Below, one piece after another: positions 44,043 to 54,944 of a DNA stretch of 64,000 bases (within the stretch, counting starts at the first letter, position 1; the number at the start of each line of letters is the position of its first letter). A model generated the notes under the pieces. It was not told the DNA's origin. It made no database searches and was given only the letters and a program-made list of their open reading frames with translations. The position numbers were made by a program, and so were the translations under genes. The stretch comes from Desulfovibrio sp. UCD-KL4C. Lineage in GTDB: Bacteria > Desulfobacterota > Desulfovibrionia > Desulfovibrionales > Desulfovibrionaceae. The stretch lies in assembly GCF_006210265.1 (NCBI RefSeq), contig NZ_VCNC01000001.1, forward strand, positions 940,843-1,004,842, in the 5' to 3' direction.

Positions 44043-45008
44043 CTAATCGTTGACTAATTGGGGTATTTTCCGAACAGTTTCCAAAAGTTCTTCCCAATTC
44101 TGACATGTAGAAATGCTGCCTCGAACAGCTCTTATGCCGTTTTTACCTTTTGCGTATCTTGGAAGTATAGATCTAATTTTTCTGAAAGAACCATTGCTCT
44201 TGTCAAACTCGCGGCTGGAGAGAATATGTTCTTCCATTGTTTTGCCTAAATCAAAGTCTGGTAGTGAATCACAACTCGGGTCGTCGAGAAGTTTTAAATA
44301 CCGTGAGAAAATTGCAGGATCATATAAAGCTCCGCGCGCAAACATAATTCCGTCAATACCTGTTTGTCTGATACATTCTATACCATCTTCAGCCGTAAAT
44401 AAATCACCGCTGCCGATCACCGGTATTGATACATGTTTTTTAAGAATAGCAAGCTTAGACCAGTCAGCTGTGCCTGAAAACATCTGTTTGGCATATCTCG
44501 GATGGAGAGTAATCCAACCGATGCCGACATCTTCGAGCCTTTTTGCAATTTCAAGGTAATTATCTTCGCCTGACATGAAGCCTAGTCTGATTTTAACACC
44601 TACGCATCCTTCTCCTGCAACTTTAACCATGTTAGCTGCCGTTTGTACAAGTCTGTCCGGTTCAAGCAGCAGGGCGGATCCTCCGCCTGCTTTAAGAACT
44701 TTTTTAACAGGGCACCCTGAGTTTAAATCGAAAAAAGTATAGCCCTGTTCTACAAGATCAGGCATGGTATCTAAATAGTCTTGCGGATCGCCTCCGAAAA
44801 GCTGGACCACAAGTGGATTGTCTTCAGGACAGGTAGCAAGAAGGGATTTTGTTCCGTTACCATTGTATTTAAGACCCTTAACACTGACCATCTCAGTGCA
44901 GGCCACGGAACAACCTCGGTTTCTACATAACATACGAAAGGGGAGATCAGAATATCCTGCCAGAGGAGCTAGCCAAGGTTTTTTTGGGGTTATCGAAAGT
45001 AATTTCAT
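44043..45008 (-). CDS. tRNA-dihydrouridine synthase
   Basis: The TIM-barrel flavoenzyme shows PWLAPLAGYSDLPFR, the catalytic Cys in DLNSGCPVKKVLKAGGGSALL, VGVKIRLGF, HPRYAKQMFSG and IGSGDLFTAEDG. It reduces uridines in tRNA D-loops using FMN and NADPH. The motif set is closest to DusB-like enzymes but I do not assign the subtype. ATG 45008 is chosen; the extension to 45083 has no ribosome site and reads through low-similarity sequence. Confidence 0.9.
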   Translation of the reverse strand: MKLLSITPKKPWLAPLAGYSDLPFRMLCRNRGCSVACTEMVSVKGLKYNGNGTKSLLATCPEDNPLVVQLFGGDPQDYLDTMPDLVEQGYTFFDLNSGCPVKKVLKAGGGSALLLEPDRLVQTAANMVKVAGEGCVGVKIRLGFMSGEDNYLEIAKRLEDVGIGWITLHPRYAKQMFSGTADWSKLAILKKHVSIPVIGSGDLFTAEDGIECIRQTGIDGIMFARGALYDPAIFSRYLKLLDDPSCDSLPDFDLGKTMEEHILSSREFDKSNGSFRKIRSILPRYAKGKNGIRAVRGSISTCQNWEELLETVRKIPQLVND

Positions 45009-45301
45009 ATAGTTATACCTGAAATAAAAAAGTGTTTGAGTTGTTGCGCTGTAAAGTAAGCAAGCGGGGATGAAATACACCAAAAGGGTGTAAAGTCAAT
45101 GTTTACGTGCCTTGAAGTGCTATGTCGCAGAAAGAGCTGTAAAAAAAAAGCGAAAAAAGAAAAAAAAGGTATTGACTTCTATACCGATTTCCATTTAAAC
45201 CCCGCTTCGTTGCTTCGGCAAAACACAGTTCATTCAAATTTTTCATTTTGCACTTCGAAGAATAATTTTCACTTCGGTGAAAAAAAAAGTTCAGAAAAAG
45301 C
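45009..45301. other. Intergenic region before the tRNA cluster
   Basis: About 290 bases without a credible gene. It contains purine-rich runs around 45130-45170, a weak TTGACT box at 45172 and a small hairpin CACTTCGGTG near 45270, but I see no terminator or RNA gene I can name. Confidence 0.4.
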
Positions 45302-45330
45302 TTGCAATCTTGAAAAAGAACTTGTAGTTA
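45302..45330 (+). promoter_or_regulatory. Promoter of the tRNA-tuf operon
   Basis: TTGCAA, a 17-base spacer, then TAGTTA end 13 bases before the first tRNA. Confidence 0.45.
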
Positions 45331-45343
45331 AGTCGACCTTAGT

Positions 45344-45419
45344 GCTGGCGTAGCTCAATTGGTAGAGCAGCTGATTTGTAATCAGCAGGTTGCGGGTTCA
45401 AGTCCCATCGCCAGCTCCA
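45344..45419 (+). tRNA. tRNA-Thr(TGT)
   Basis: Cloverleaf with acceptor GCTGGCG/CGCCAGC, anticodon arm CTGATTTGTAATCAG (TGT), T-loop GTTCAAGTC and encoded CCA end, 76 bases. Confidence 0.97.
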
Positions 45420-45443
45420 TAAGTAACAGTTTTTAAATATAGT

Positions 45444-45528
45444 GGTGGGGTTCCCGAGTGGCCAAAGGGAACAGACTGTAAATCTGTCGGCATCGCCTTC
45501 GGAGGTTCAAATCCTCCCCCCACCACCA
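45444..45528 (+). tRNA. tRNA-Tyr(GTA)
   Basis: Type II tRNA of 85 bases with a long variable arm, acceptor GGTGGGG/CCCCACC, anticodon arm CAGACTGTAAATCTG (GTA) and encoded CCA. Confidence 0.97.
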
Positions 45529-45586
45529 CATTTGATAATCGCGCTGTAGGAGACAGGGAGACCTGTTGTGTAACTACGGACAAAGA

Positions 45587-45662
45587 GCGGGAATAGCTCA
45601 ACGGCTAGAGCATCAGCCTTCCAAGCTGAGGGTTGCGAGTTCGAATCTCGTTTCCCGCTCCA
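45587..45662 (+). tRNA. tRNA-Gly(TCC)
   Basis: 76 bases, acceptor GCGGGAA/TTCCCGC, anticodon arm CAGCCTTCCAAGCTG (TCC), T-loop GTTCGAATC, encoded CCA. Confidence 0.97.
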
Positions 45663-45706
45663 TTTCTGAATTTACCTCCCATAGTCCACCTGCGCGTTTA
45701 ATCGAT

Positions 45707-45782
<76 letters not shown>

Positions 45783-45853
45783 TACATTTATTTAATGACC
45801 TTTGAACGCTTTAAATCAGCACAAAGCTGAAAGAAAATTTAGGGGGATTTATC

Positions 45854-47047
45854 ATGGGAAAAGCTAAATTCGAACGGAAGAAGCCTCATGTTAATATCGG
45901 TACCATCGGTCACATTGACCATGGTAAGACTACTTTGACCGCTGCTATCACTAAGATGGCTGGTCTCGCAGGTAACGGCGATTTCGTCGCATTTGATGAA
46001 ATTGACAAAGCACCTGAAGAAAAAGAACGCGGTATCACAATTGCTACTGCTCACGTAGAATACGAAACTGCTAATCGTCACTACGCACACGTTGACTGCC
46101 CTGGTCATGCTGACTACATCAAGAATATGATTACTGGTGCAGCACAGATGGACGGAGCAATCCTTGTTGTTGCAGCAACTGATGGTCCTATGCCTCAGAC
46201 TCGTGAGCACATCCTGCTTGCTCGTCAGGTTGGTGTACCTTTCGTTGTTGTTTTCATGAACAAATGCGACATGGTTGACGACGAAGAGTTGCTTGAACTC
46301 GTAGAAATGGAAGTTCGTGAACTTCTTTCTGCTTACGAATTCCCTGGTGATGATCTTCCAATCATCAAAGGTTCAGCTCTTAAAGCTCTCGAATGTGATG
46401 ATGTTAAAAGCGACGATGCAAAGCCTATCTTTGAACTTCTCGAAGCTTGTGACTCATACATTGCTGAGCCTGTACGTGACATCGATAAACCTTTCCTTAT
46501 GCCAATTGAAGATGTCTTCTCCATCTCCGGCCGTGGTACAGTTGTTACCGGTCGTGTAGAACGCGGAGTCATCAAAGTCGGTGAAGAAGTTGAAATCGTT
46601 GGTATCAAAGACACTGTCAAGACTACTTGTACTGGTGTTGAAATGTTCCGCAAGCTCCTTGATCAGGGGCAGGCTGGTGACAACGTTGGTGTTCTCCTTC
46701 GTGGTACCAAACGTGAAGACGTTGAACGTGGACAGGTTCTTGCTGCTCCTGGTTCAATTCACCCACACACTAAATTCAAAGCTGAAGTCTATATTCTCAA
46801 TAAAGATGAAGGTGGACGTCATACTCCATTCTTCTCTGGATACCGTCCTCAGTTCTACTTCCGTACTACCGATATCACTGGTATCGTAACACTGGAAGAT
46901 GGCGTAGAAATGGTAATGCCTGGTGATAACGCAACATTTAATGTTGAAATGATTCACCCAATTGGTATGGATCCAGGACTGCGTTTTGCTATCCGTGAAG
47001 GTGGCCGTACTGTTGGAGCTGGTGTTGTAACTGAGATTCTGGAGTAA
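45854..47047 (+). CDS. tuf: Elongation factor Tu
   Basis: The 397-residue GTPase has [10 protein letters not shown], the switch I region [22 protein letters not shown] and NKCD. It delivers aminoacyl-tRNA to the ribosome. It follows four tRNA genes and begins the tuf-rpmG-trnW-secE-nusG-rpl segment. No second tuf follows fusA in the str cluster, so within this window tuf is single. Confidence 0.98.
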   Translation: MGKAKFERKKPHVNIGTIGHIDHGKTTLTAAITKMAGLAGNGDFVAFDEIDKAPEEKERGITIATAHVEYETANRHYAHVDCPGHADYIKNMITGAAQMDGAILVVAATDGPMPQTREHILLARQVGVPFVVVFMNKCDMVDDEELLELVEMEVRELLSAYEFPGDDLPIIKGSALKALECDDVKSDDAKPIFELLEACDSYIAEPVRDIDKPFLMPIEDVFSISGRGTVVTGRVERGVIKVGEEVEIVGIKDTVKTTCTGVEMFRKLLDQGQAGDNVGVLLRGTKREDVERGQVLAAPGSIHPHTKFKAEVYILNKDEGGRHTPFFSGYRPQFYFRTTDITGIVTLEDGVEMVMPGDNATFNVEMIHPIGMDPGLRFAIREGGRTVGAGVVTEILE

Positions 47048-47050
47048 GAC

Positions 47051-47200
47051 ATGCGTGTCAAAGTTCTGATGCAGTGCACCGAGTGTAAACGTCGTAACTA
47101 CTCGACGATGAAGAATAAAAAGAACACTACTGGTCGTCTTGAATTGAATAAGTATTGCCCTTTTGATAAGAAGCATACTCTTCATAAAGAAACCAAGTAG
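47051..47200 (+). CDS. rpmG: 50S ribosomal protein L33
   Basis: The 49-residue protein [19 protein letters not shown] begins 3 bases after the tuf stop and ends with [14 protein letters not shown]. It keeps C9 and C12 of the zinc ribbon and C36, but the fourth zinc cysteine is Asp (D39), so metal binding may be weak or lost. It is a structural protein of the large subunit. Confidence 0.95.
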   Translation: MRVKVLMQCTECKRRNYSTMKNKKNTTGRLELNKYCPFDKKHTLHKETK

Positions 47201-47215
47201 ATTCTATAAAAACGC

Positions 47216-47292
47216 AGGCCAGTAGTTCCAACGGCTAGAACGCCGGTCTCCAAAACCGGATGCTGGGGGTTCGAATCCCTCCTGGCCTGCCA
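47216..47292 (+). tRNA. tRNA-Trp(CCA)
   Basis: 77 bases, acceptor AGGCCAG/CTGGCCT, anticodon arm CCGGTCTCCAAAACCGG with CCA in the loop, T-loop GTTCGAATC and encoded CCA end. It sits between rpmG and secE, a conserved arrangement in many bacteria. Confidence 0.97.
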
Positions 47293-47311
47293 CTTCATTT
47301 TGGGAATCAAT

Positions 47312-47566
47312 ATGGCCAAGAAAAAAATTAAAAGTGCGGGATCTCAGCAGACCAACGTGGAACCTCAGGGAATGAAAGCTAAATTCAAAGAATTTGGTGA
47401 ATTCCTAGAGCAGTCGAAGGTCGAGATGAAGAAGGTCATATGGCCTACTCAGAAAGAGACTATTCAGACCTGTACCGCTGTCTTGGTCCTTGTCGTAGTC
47501 ATGTCGCTTTTTCTGGGTGTTGTTGACCTAGGCCTCTCCAAATTTGTTGAGGCTATATTATCTTAA
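47312..47566 (+). CDS. secE: Preprotein translocase subunit SecE
   Basis: The 84-residue protein has a charged N-terminus, the signature EFLEQSKVEMKKVIWPTQKET and one membrane helix (CTAVLVLVVVMSLFLGVVDL). It clamps SecY in the Sec channel. ATG 47312 is preferred over TTG 47300, as MAKKK is the likely N-terminus. Confidence 0.95.
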   Translation: MAKKKIKSAGSQQTNVEPQGMKAKFKEFGEFLEQSKVEMKKVIWPTQKETIQTCTAVLVLVVVMSLFLGVVDLGLSKFVEAILS

Positions 47567-47591
47567 ATCAACCCAAACAACAGAAAGCCTC

Positions 47592-48152
47592 ATGAACGAA
47601 GACGCTGAAAAACCTCAGGGAAGGAAAGCCCGTTGGTATATAGTCCATACCTATTCAGGATATGAACAACGGGTTGAGCAAACTGTCCGTGAAATGATGA
47701 GAATTGGTCAGGATAATGAACTGATCAAAGAAGTCGTTGTTCCCACGGAAAAAGTAGTCGAATTGGTAAAAGGGGAAAAAAGAACGTCTACTCGGAAATT
47801 TTATCCGGGTTACGTCATGATCAAAATGATCATGGAAGATGAGTCCTGGCATCTCATCCAATCTATCCCTCGTGTTACTGGATTCATCGGTGGTAAAAAC
47901 CGTCCGACTCCAATGCGTGACAGTGAAGCAGCTAAAATCCTGAGCTTGATGGAAGATCGTCAGGAACAGCCGAGACCTAAGTTCAACTTTGACCGGGGCG
48001 ATGATGTCCGGGTTATTGACGGACCTTTCAGCGGTTTCAACGGCCTCGTAGAGGATGTCAACTACGATAAAGGTAAGCTTCGCGTGTCAGTTTCCATTTT
48101 CGGCCGCCAGACTCCGGTGGAACTGGACTTTGTTCAGGTTACCAAAGGGTAA
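47592..48152 (+). CDS. nusG: Transcription termination/antitermination factor NusG
   Basis: The 186-residue protein has the NGN domain ([32 protein letters not shown]) and the C-terminal KOW motif ([21 protein letters not shown]). It binds RNA polymerase and links to Rho or ribosomes. ATG 47592 is used; the upstream extension overlaps secE and is not NusG-like. Confidence 0.95.
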   Translation: MNEDAEKPQGRKARWYIVHTYSGYEQRVEQTVREMMRIGQDNELIKEVVVPTEKVVELVKGEKRTSTRKFYPGYVMIKMIMEDESWHLIQSIPRVTGFIGGKNRPTPMRDSEAAKILSLMEDRQEQPRPKFNFDRGDDVRVIDGPFSGFNGLVEDVNYDKGKLRVSVSIFGRQTPVELDFVQVTKG

Positions 48153-48183
48153 TTCAGACTGCACTACATTTTATTCATTTCGA

Positions 48184-48207
48184 CAGTGAGTACCCTCACT
48201 GAATTTT
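48184..48207 (+). terminator. Weak terminator or attenuator in the rplK leader
   Basis: CAGTGAG-TACC-CTCACTG, a perfect 7-base stem, is followed by AATTTTT, 19 bases before rplK. It may modulate the ribosomal part of the operon. Confidence 0.5.
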
Positions 48208-48225
48208 TATATAGGACATAAAGCG

Positions 48226-48651
48226 ATGGCCAAGAAAGAAATAGGCAAAATTAAGCTTCAGATTCCTGCTGGTTCAGCAAATCCGTCCCCACCGGTCGGA
48301 CCTGCATTAGGTCAGCATGGCGTCAACATAATGGAATTCTGCAAAGCGTTTAACGCTAAAACGCAGGATCAGAAGGGCATGATCACTCCGGTCGTTATTA
48401 CGGTCTATCATGACAGGTCCTTTTCCTTCATTACTAAGACTCCTCCGGCTTCCACATTATTGCTAAAAGCTGCTAAGCTGGCAAAAGGTTCCGGAGAGCC
48501 AAACAAGAACAAAGTCGGTACTGTTTCTAAAGCTCAGGTTGAAGAAATCGCCAAGCTTAAAGCACCCGATTTGACCGCTGCAAATACTGAAGCTGCTATG
48601 AATAGCATCATGGGCACCGCCCGCAGTATGGGCATTGAAGTCACAGACTAG
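48226..48651 (+). CDS. rplK: 50S ribosomal protein L11
   Basis: The 141-residue protein has the family start [31 protein letters not shown] and the RNA-binding C-terminal domain ([10 protein letters not shown]). It forms the GTPase-associated centre with 23S rRNA. Confidence 0.98.
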   Translation: MAKKEIGKIKLQIPAGSANPSPPVGPALGQHGVNIMEFCKAFNAKTQDQKGMITPVVITVYHDRSFSFITKTPPASTLLLKAAKLAKGSGEPNKNKVGTVSKAQVEEIAKLKAPDLTAANTEAAMNSIMGTARSMGIEVTD

Positions 48652-48667
48652 GTGAGGGGAATAGATC

Positions 48668-49372
48668 ATGCCTAAGCACGGAAAAAATTATAGAAATGCA
48701 ACTGAAGGCACAGATTCATACGGTTTAACCGTAGAAAATGCTGTTAAGCTTGCAGTTGAAAAGGCGTATGCCAAGTTCGACGAAACTGTTGATGTTGCCA
48801 TCAACCTTGGAGTCGACCCTAAGTATTCCGATCAGATGATTCGTGGCGCAGTAACCCTGCCTAACGGTCTCGGTAAAAGTGTAAAAGTAGCTTGCTTTTG
48901 TAGCGGTGAAAAAGAAGCGGAAGCCAAAGCAGCCGGTGCCGATTTTGTCGGTGGTGATGATTTGGTTGAAAAAGTTAAAGAAGGATGGCTCGAATTCGAT
49001 AAAGCCATTGCTACACCAGATATGATGGCGAAAGTCGGTCTTATTGGTAGAGTACTCGGACCTCGCGGTTTGATGCCTAATGCTAAAACTGGAACCGTTA
49101 CTTTTGACATCACTAAAGCTGTTACTGAAGTAAAAGCTGGACGCGTTGAATTCAAGGTTGATAAAGCCGGTGTTCTTCACGCTCCTATCGGAAAAGTTTC
49201 TTTCGGTGCTGAAAAGCTCCTTCAGAATCTTAAATCTCTTCTTGATACTGTCAATAAGCTTAAACCTACATCCTCAAAAGGGACTTACATGAAAGCAGTT
49301 GCTGTTGCGACTACCATGGGCCCTGGATTTAGAGTTGACCCTTTGGCAGCTAAAAAGTACGTAGAGTCCTAA
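48668..49372 (+). CDS. rplA: 50S ribosomal protein L1
   Basis: The 234-residue protein shows [41 protein letters not shown] and [20 protein letters not shown]. It builds the L1 stalk and in many bacteria represses its own operon by binding the mRNA leader. It is 16 bases after rplK. Confidence 0.98.
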   Translation: MPKHGKNYRNATEGTDSYGLTVENAVKLAVEKAYAKFDETVDVAINLGVDPKYSDQMIRGAVTLPNGLGKSVKVACFCSGEKEAEAKAAGADFVGGDDLVEKVKEGWLEFDKAIATPDMMAKVGLIGRVLGPRGLMPNAKTGTVTFDITKAVTEVKAGRVEFKVDKAGVLHAPIGKVSFGAEKLLQNLKSLLDTVNKLKPTSSKGTYMKAVAVATTMGPGFRVDPLAAKKYVES

Positions 49373-49382
49373 ATCATCAGAT

Positions 49383-49401
49383 GCCGCCTTTGGCGGCTTT
49401 T
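49383..49401 (+). terminator. Hairpin between rplA and rplJ
   Basis: GCCGCC-TTT-GGCGGC followed by TTTTGAT, 10 bases after rplA. It precedes the rplJ leader (to 49516), where the L10 autoregulatory site is usually found, and could act as an attenuator. Confidence 0.5.
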
Positions 49402-49516
49402 GATGTTTAAATACACGGGAAGTTTAGTCGAAGAAAGCAGGAGGGATGGTCCCTTAATATCCTGCCGAGACATTACTTTGACTTGCTTTCCGGGTCAAAT
49501 CATTAGGAGTGTTAAG

Positions 49517-50038
49517 GTGAAAAGGCAAGAAAAAGCCCAGATTATTGAGCAGCTCACTAAAGTAGCTGAAAGGGCGAGCATTGCCATCGTTACTGACTTT
49601 AAAGGTCTTGAAGCTGACGAGCTTACTGCTCTTCGTTCAAAACTCAGAGAAGTCGGTGTCGATTGCCAAGTCGTTAAGAACACTCTGGCCCGGTTGGCGT
49701 TTGAGGGTACCGATCACGGTATTCTGGCCGATAAATTCAAGGAAAACTGTGCAATTGTAACTGGATATGAAGATCCTGTTGCAGCAGCAAAAGCAGTTGC
49801 AGATTTCGCAAAGGGAAGCAAAAAATTCTCTGCGCGTTTTGCAAGCCTTGAGGGTAAGTATCTTGACGATAAAGGCATTGAGGCGCTCTCCAAGCTTCCA
49901 AGCAAGGACGAGCTCTTAGGCAAGGCTCTTGGCACAATGAATGCTGTGCCTACCAATTTTGTGAGAGTTCTCGCAAATGTACCTCGCGGACTTCTGAATG
50001 TTCTTACTGCTGTTAAGGACCAGAAGGAAGCTGCATAA
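49517..50038 (+). CDS. rplJ: 50S ribosomal protein L10
   Basis: The protein of about 173 residues begins [20 protein letters not shown] with the family block [26 protein letters not shown] 49517 has TAGGAG at 8 bases. The extra 39 codons upstream read through leader sequence that probably carries the L10 autoregulatory site, and are excluded. Confidence 0.95.
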   Translation: MKRQEKAQIIEQLTKVAERASIAIVTDFKGLEADELTALRSKLREVGVDCQVVKNTLARLAFEGTDHGILADKFKENCAIVTGYEDPVAAAKAVADFAKGSKKFSARFASLEGKYLDDKGIEALSKLPSKDELLGKALGTMNAVPTNFVRVLANVPRGLLNVLTAVKDQKEAA

Positions 50039-50082
50039 CCGCCAAGTCAAGGCAATTCAAAGAATCCCAGGAGGAAATTTCC

Positions 50083-50469
50083 ATGTCAGATATTACTAAA
50101 GATCAGGTTGTAGATTTTATTTCCAGCATGACCGTTCTCGAACTCTCTGAGTTCATCAAAGAACTTGAAGAAAAATTCGGCGTTTCTGCTGCAGCACCAG
50201 TTGGTGTAGTTGCAGCAGCAGCTGGCGGAGCAGATGCTGGTGCAGCTGCTGAAGAGCAGACTGAATTCGACGTCATCCTTAAGGGTGCTGGCGGAAACAA
50301 GATTGCAGTTATCAAAGCAGTTCGCGCTCTCACAGGCCTCGGTCTGAAAGAAGCAAAAGCTAAAGTTGATGAAGCTCCTGCAGCGATCAAAGAAGGCGTA
50401 GAAAAAGCAGAAGCAGAAGAAGCTCTTAAGCAGCTTACTGAAGCTGGCGCTGACGCTGAAATGAAATAG
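50083..50469 (+). CDS. rplL: 50S ribosomal protein L7/L12
   Basis: The 128-residue protein has the dimer N-terminus, an alanine-rich hinge (residues 42-62), and the C-terminal domain [21 protein letters not shown] and [15 protein letters not shown]. Several copies bind L10 to recruit translation GTPases. Confidence 0.98.
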   Translation: MSDITKDQVVDFISSMTVLELSEFIKELEEKFGVSAAAPVGVVAAAAGGADAGAAAEEQTEFDVILKGAGGNKIAVIKAVRALTGLGLKEAKAKVDEAPAAIKEGVEKAEAEEALKQLTEAGADAEMK

Positions 50470-50495
50470 CTCAAGCAAATTCATTGTCAATGCAA

Positions 50496-50533
50496 GAGGA
50501 GCGCAAGCCCCCGCACGGGGTTGCGCTCTTCTC
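50496..50533 (+). terminator. Terminator-like hairpin after rplL
   Basis: AGCGCAA and TTGCGCT, extended inside by CCCC/GGGG, are followed by a short CTTCTC tail. It may partly end the L11-L12 transcript before rpoB. Confidence 0.6.
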
Positions 50534-50546
50534 GCTGTTAAAAAGA

Positions 50547-50576
50547 TTGACAAAATTGCCTGATCAATTATTTAGA
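50547..50576 (+). promoter_or_regulatory. Promoter upstream of rpoB
   Basis: TTGACA, an 18-base spacer, then TTTAGA, about 190 bases before rpoB. The remaining leader has no gene. Confidence 0.5.
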
Positions 50577-50767
50577 GTAGATTCGGATCGGCGCAGCTGA
50601 ATCTATATTGCGTAATCTAAATAGTTACAAATTTCTCGTTGAAGGCAAAATTGTTCTGCCGCACTATGTTAGTCTTGCACTTTTTGACGATCCAATGATT
50701 GATTATTGGGTTATATTCGTCAAATCGCTTCTTCCCAACCCTAACCTTCTCACTTGATGAGGATACG

Positions 50768-53700
50768 ATGGGTCAGCTCAGAAAAATATTTGGAAAGATC
50801 AAAGTCACTCTTCCGGTACCTCACCTGCTTGAACTGCAGGTCGATTCCTTTGTAAAATTCCTTCAAGTCGGCGTAGCTCCGGCAAGTAGGGCAGACATTG
50901 GTTTAGAAGGGGTATTTCGTTCGGTTTTTCCTATTGAAGACTTCAATAAAACTGCAAGTCTTGAATATGTTAGCTACGATATCGGTGAACCTAAATACGA
51001 TATGGATGAATGCATCGCTAAGGGACTTACTTATGAAGCCCCAATCCGTATCAAGGTCCGCCTCGTAGTCTTTGATGTTGATGAAGAATCCGAAAGCAGG
51101 ACTATTCGCGACATTAAAGAGCAGGACATTTATTTTGGAACCGTACCGCTCATGAGTGAGCAGGGTACGTTTATCATAAACGGTACTGAACGTGTAATTG
51201 TTAACCAGTTACAACGTTCTCCCGGTATCATCTTCGAACATGATTCGGGTAAAACTCATACCAGCCGTAAAGTGCTCTATAGCTGCAGGGTTATCCCCAT
51301 GCGCGGTTCATGGCTGGATTTTGATTTTGACCATAAAGACATCCTTTACGTTCGTATTGACAGACGTCGCAAAATGCCTGCGACAGTTCTTCTTAAAGCG
51401 ATGGGATTATCAAAGCAGAATATTCTCGACCATTTTTATGAAGTTGAAGAATACAAGCTTGATAGACATATTGTACGACGTAAAGTTGTAGAAAATCAGT
51501 ACCGCAAAGAAACTGCATGGGTTGATCTTACGCTCGAAGATGGCACTGTCATCGTAGACCGTGATAAACCTATTACTAAATTCGGCTGGCGTAAGCTTAT
51601 TCGCGGCGGAGTTGAGTACATTGAAGTTGATCCTAAATCAATAGTAGGTCAATTTGCTGCTAATGATGTAACTGATCCGGATACTGGTGAAGTTATTGCT
51701 GAAGCCGCTGATGAAATTACTGAAGAGATCTTCGAAAGAATTCAGGAAGTCGGACTCAAAGAATTGAAAGTTCTCCTTACTATGGGGGCTGAGACTTCTT
51801 CTTCATTGCGTGACACTCTTATGATGGATAAGAGTACTGACGTTGAAAGTGCACAGATTGAAATCTATCGCAGACTACGTCCAAGTTCTCCTCCTACAGC
51901 AGAGATTGCAGCGAACTTCTTTGAAAATTTATTCCGCAGCGCTGATTATTATGATCTTTCAAGCGTTGGTCGTTATAAATTGAATGCTCGTTTGGATGTT
52001 GATACTCCTCTTGAGCTGAAGACTCTTACTAACGTTGATATTTTAAAGGCTGTTTTGCTTCTTTGTAAGCTTAAAGACAGTCATGGTCCTGCTGATGATA
52101 TTGATAACCTCGGCAACAGACGTGTACGTCCTGTTGGTGAGCTTGTCGAAAATCAATACAGAATCGGTCTTGTCCGCATGGAAAGAGCTATCAAGGAGCG
52201 CATGAGCCTCCAGGAAGTAGCGACTTTGATGCCTCATGACCTAATCAATCCTAAACCTGTAGCAGCAGTTCTCAAAGAATTCTTTGGAACTTCACAGCTG
52301 TCACAGTTTATGGACCAGACAAATCCACTTTCTGAGGTTACTCACAAACGTAGATTGTCTGCTCTTGGACCTGGTGGTCTTACCCGTGAACGCGCAGGAT
52401 TTGAAGTTCGTGACGTTCATGTAAGTCATTACGGCAGAATCTGCCCTATTGAAACTCCTGAAGGTCCAAACATCGGCCTTATCGTTTCTTTGACTACTTA
52501 TGCCAAAGTTAACGAATTTGGTTTCATTGAAAGTCCTTACCGGACAATCAAAGATTCTACCATGACTGATGAAATACTATACTATGATGCGACTAGAGAA
52601 GTCGGACACGTCGTAGCACAGGCGAACGCACCAATTACTTCTGAGGGATCATTCGAGAATCCGCTTGTTACCTCACGTCTTAATGGTGATGTTTCCATGA
52701 TGCCTCGTGAAGATGTTTCTCTCATGGACATCAGCCCGAGTCAGACTGTATCCGTTTCAGCTGCTCTTATTCCGTTCCTTGAACATGATGATGCTAACCG
52801 CGCACTCATGGGATCGAATATGCAGCGTCAGGCTGTTCCATTACTTAAGACAGCGCAGCCGCTTGTCGGAACAGGTATGGAAGCTAACGTTGCACAGGAC
52901 TCTGGTAGTTGTTTACTCGCTGAACATGATGGATATATTGATTACGTTGACGCTGAGCGTCTTGTATTAAGATATGATGACGGGATTTATCCTGAAACCG
53001 GCGGCGTTAAGCATTATGAGCTTCAGAAGTGGCACAAGTCCAATCAGAACTCATGTTACGGTGCTCGTCCAAGACTTCAGGTTGGAACTCGTGTTGCTAA
53101 AGGTGAAGTTCTCGCTGACGGACCTGGTATCAAAGACGGAGAGCTCGCTCTTGGTAAAAACATGCTCGTAGCATTTATGCCATGGTGCGGTTACAACTTT
53201 GAAGATGCTATCCTGATTTCTGAACGTGTTGTTAAAGAAGACGTTTATACCTCAGTTCATATTGAGGAATTCGAACTTGTCGCACGTGATACCAAGCTTG
53301 GACCAGAAGAAGTTACCCGTGATATCCCTAACGTCAGTGAAGATATGCTTAGCAATCTTGACGAATGTGGTATCATCCGCCTTGGAGCTCGTATTGTACC
53401 TGACGATATTCTCGTAGGTAAGATTACTCCTAAAGGTGAAACACAGCTTACTCCAGAAGAAAAACTTCTTAGAGCTATCTTCGGGGATAAAGCGCGTGAT
53501 GTTAAAAACACCTCTCTCAAAGTTCCACCGGGAATCGAGGGTACTGTTATTGATGTCAAAGTGTTTAACCGCAGATCTGGTGAGAAAGATGACCGTACAA
53601 GGGCCATCGAAGATTTCGAGCTTGCCAAACATGATATGAAAGAAAGCAAGCATATCGATTCTCTCACAACTAAGACTCGCGAAAAAATATCCGTAGTCGT

Positions 53701-54883
53701 TAGTAACAAGCAGATTAATCAGACTCTCATGGGACGCAGAAAAGGTGAAGTACTTGCAGAAGCAGGACACACAATCACTGATGCTATTCTTAGTGAGATT
53801 CCTCTTAAGAAGCTTGGCGGACTGTTCTCAGATAAAGACACCAATGAAGCTGTAAAATTGCTTCTTGGTGAATACGATAAACAGATACGTGTTATTAAGG
53901 GTATTTATGACGTCAAACGTGAAAAAGTCACCGAAGGTGATGATTTACCTCCAGGCGTCATTAAAATGGTCAAAGTTTACATTGCGGTTAAGCGTAAGCT
54001 TTCCGTAGGTGACAAAATGGCTGGTCGCCATGGTAATAAGGGTGTTGTTTCCCGTATTCTTCCAGAACAGGATATGCCGTTCTTTGCTGACGGTACTCCA
54101 ATGGATATCGTTTTGAATCCGCTTGGTGTTCCTTCTCGAATGAATATTGGTCAGATTATGGAAACACATCTTGGTTGGGCAGCTCTGGAGCTCGGACATA
54201 AGTTCGCCAGAATGCTTGATGCCGGTGATGCTCTTGATCAGATTCGTAAAGAGGTTAAAAGCACCTTCGATTCAGAAGATGTTTTTGAACTTGTCGATAG
54301 TCTTGATGATGATGAATTCAAAGATGCTCTTAAAAAAGCTCGTGAAGGTATTGTCACTAAAACTCCTGTTTTCGACGGTGCTACTGAGGAAGAGATCTGG
54401 GATCTGGTTGTTAAAACCGGAATCGCTGACGATGGTAAAGTCACCCTTTGGGATGGCCGTACCGGAGATCCTTTCCAGAATCGCGTAACTGTAGGGGTTA
54501 TGTATATTCTAAAACTTCATCACTTAGTTGATGAAAAGATTCACGCCCGTTCAACTGGACCTTACTCGCTGGTTACTCAGCAGCCTCTTGGTGGTAAAGC
54601 CCAGTTTGGTGGACAGAGACTCGGGGAAATGGAAGTTTGGGCACTTGAAGCATACGGCGCAGCCTATCTGCTTCAGGAATTCCTGACCGTCAAATCCGAT
54701 GATGTTACCGGTCGTGTTAAGATGTATGAAAAAATCGTCAAAGGAGACAACTTCCTTGAAGCTGGACTCCCAGAATCATTTAACGTTTTGATCAAAGAGC
54801 TTATGTCTCTCGGTCTCGATGTAAATTTGCTTCAGGATGACGAGGAAAAAGAGGAAGAAAACTCTTCCGCTATAACTCAATAA
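50768..54883 (+). CDS. rpoB: DNA-directed RNA polymerase subunit beta
   Basis: The protein of about 1371 residues starts [19 protein letters not shown] and carries the usual rifampicin-region sequence ([28 protein letters not shown]) with the sensitive-type Asp, His and Ser. It also has the catalytic region [16 protein letters not shown] 50768 is preferred because GATGAGGA precedes it and the longer frame has a non-family N-terminus. Confidence 0.98.
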   Translation: MGQLRKIFGKIKVTLPVPHLLELQVDSFVKFLQVGVAPASRADIGLEGVFRSVFPIEDFNKTASLEYVSYDIGEPKYDMDECIAKGLTYEAPIRIKVRLVVFDVDEESESRTIRDIKEQDIYFGTVPLMSEQGTFIINGTERVIVNQLQRSPGIIFEHDSGKTHTSRKVLYSCRVIPMRGSWLDFDFDHKDILYVRIDRRRKMPATVLLKAMGLSKQNILDHFYEVEEYKLDRHIVRRKVVENQYRKETAWVDLTLEDGTVIVDRDKPITKFGWRKLIRGGVEYIEVDPKSIVGQFAANDVTDPDTGEVIAEAADEITEEIFERIQEVGLKELKVLLTMGAETSSSLRDTLMMDKSTDVESAQIEIYRRLRPSSPPTAEIAANFFENLFRSADYYDLSSVGRYKLNARLDVDTPLELKTLTNVDILKAVLLLCKLKDSHGPADDIDNLGNRRVRPVGELVENQYRIGLVRMERAIKERMSLQEVATLMPHDLINPKPVAAVLKEFFGTSQLSQFMDQTNPLSEVTHKRRLSALGPGGLTRERAGFEVRDVHVSHYGRICPIETPEGPNIGLIVSLTTYAKVNEFGFIESPYRTIKDSTMTDEILYYDATREVGHVVAQANAPITSEGSFENPLVTSRLNGDVSMMPREDVSLMDISPSQTVSVSAALIPFLEHDDANRALMGSNMQRQAVPLLKTAQPLVGTGMEANVAQDSGSCLLAEHDGYIDYVDAERLVLRYDDGIYPETGGVKHYELQKWHKSNQNSCYGARPRLQVGTRVAKGEVLADGPGIKDGELALGKNMLVAFMPWCGYNFEDAILISERVVKEDVYTSVHIEEFELVARDTKLGPEEVTRDIPNVSEDMLSNLDECGIIRLGARIVPDDILVGKITPKGETQLTPEEKLLRAIFGDKARDVKNTSLKVPPGIEGTVIDVKVFNRRSGEKDDRTRAIEDFELAKHDMKESKHIDSLTTKTREKISVVVSNKQINQTLMGRRKGEVLAEAGHTITDAILSEIPLKKLGGLFSDKDTNEAVKLLLGEYDKQIRVIKGIYDVKREKVTEGDDLPPGVIKMVKVYIAVKRKLSVGDKMAGRHGNKGVVSRILPEQDMPFFADGTPMDIVLNPLGVPSRMNIGQIMETHLGWAALELGHKFARMLDAGDALDQIRKEVKSTFDSEDVFELVDSLDDDEFKDALKKAREGIVTKTPVFDGATEEEIWDLVVKTGIADDGKVTLWDGRTGDPFQNRVTVGVMYILKLHHLVDEKIHARSTGPYSLVTQQPLGGKAQFGGQRLGEMEVWALEAYGAAYLLQEFLTVKSDDVTGRVKMYEKIVKGDNFLEAGLPESFNVLIKELMSLGLDVNLLQDDEEKEEENSSAITQ

Positions 54884-54887
54884 TGAG

Positions 54888-54910
54888 CGCGGGGCCGCAA
54901 GGCCCCCGCG
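54888..54910 (+). other. GC-rich intercistronic hairpin between rpoB and rpoC
   Basis: CGCGGGGCC-GCAA-GGCCCCCGCG folds into a very stable tetraloop stem with no T-run after it, so it is not a simple terminator. It may protect or pause the transcript before rpoC. Confidence 0.6.
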
Positions 54911-54944
54911 ACTAGATAAACCTTTTCACGAAAGGGGTATATTA

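Noticed and set aside
50086-50553. Long minus-strand frames opposite rplL
   Set aside because: They mirror the alanine- and lysine-rich L7/L12 gene, which is certain.
50699-50767. rpoB start at 50699
   Set aside because: The extra residues are not RpoB-like; ATG 50768 gives the family N-terminus.
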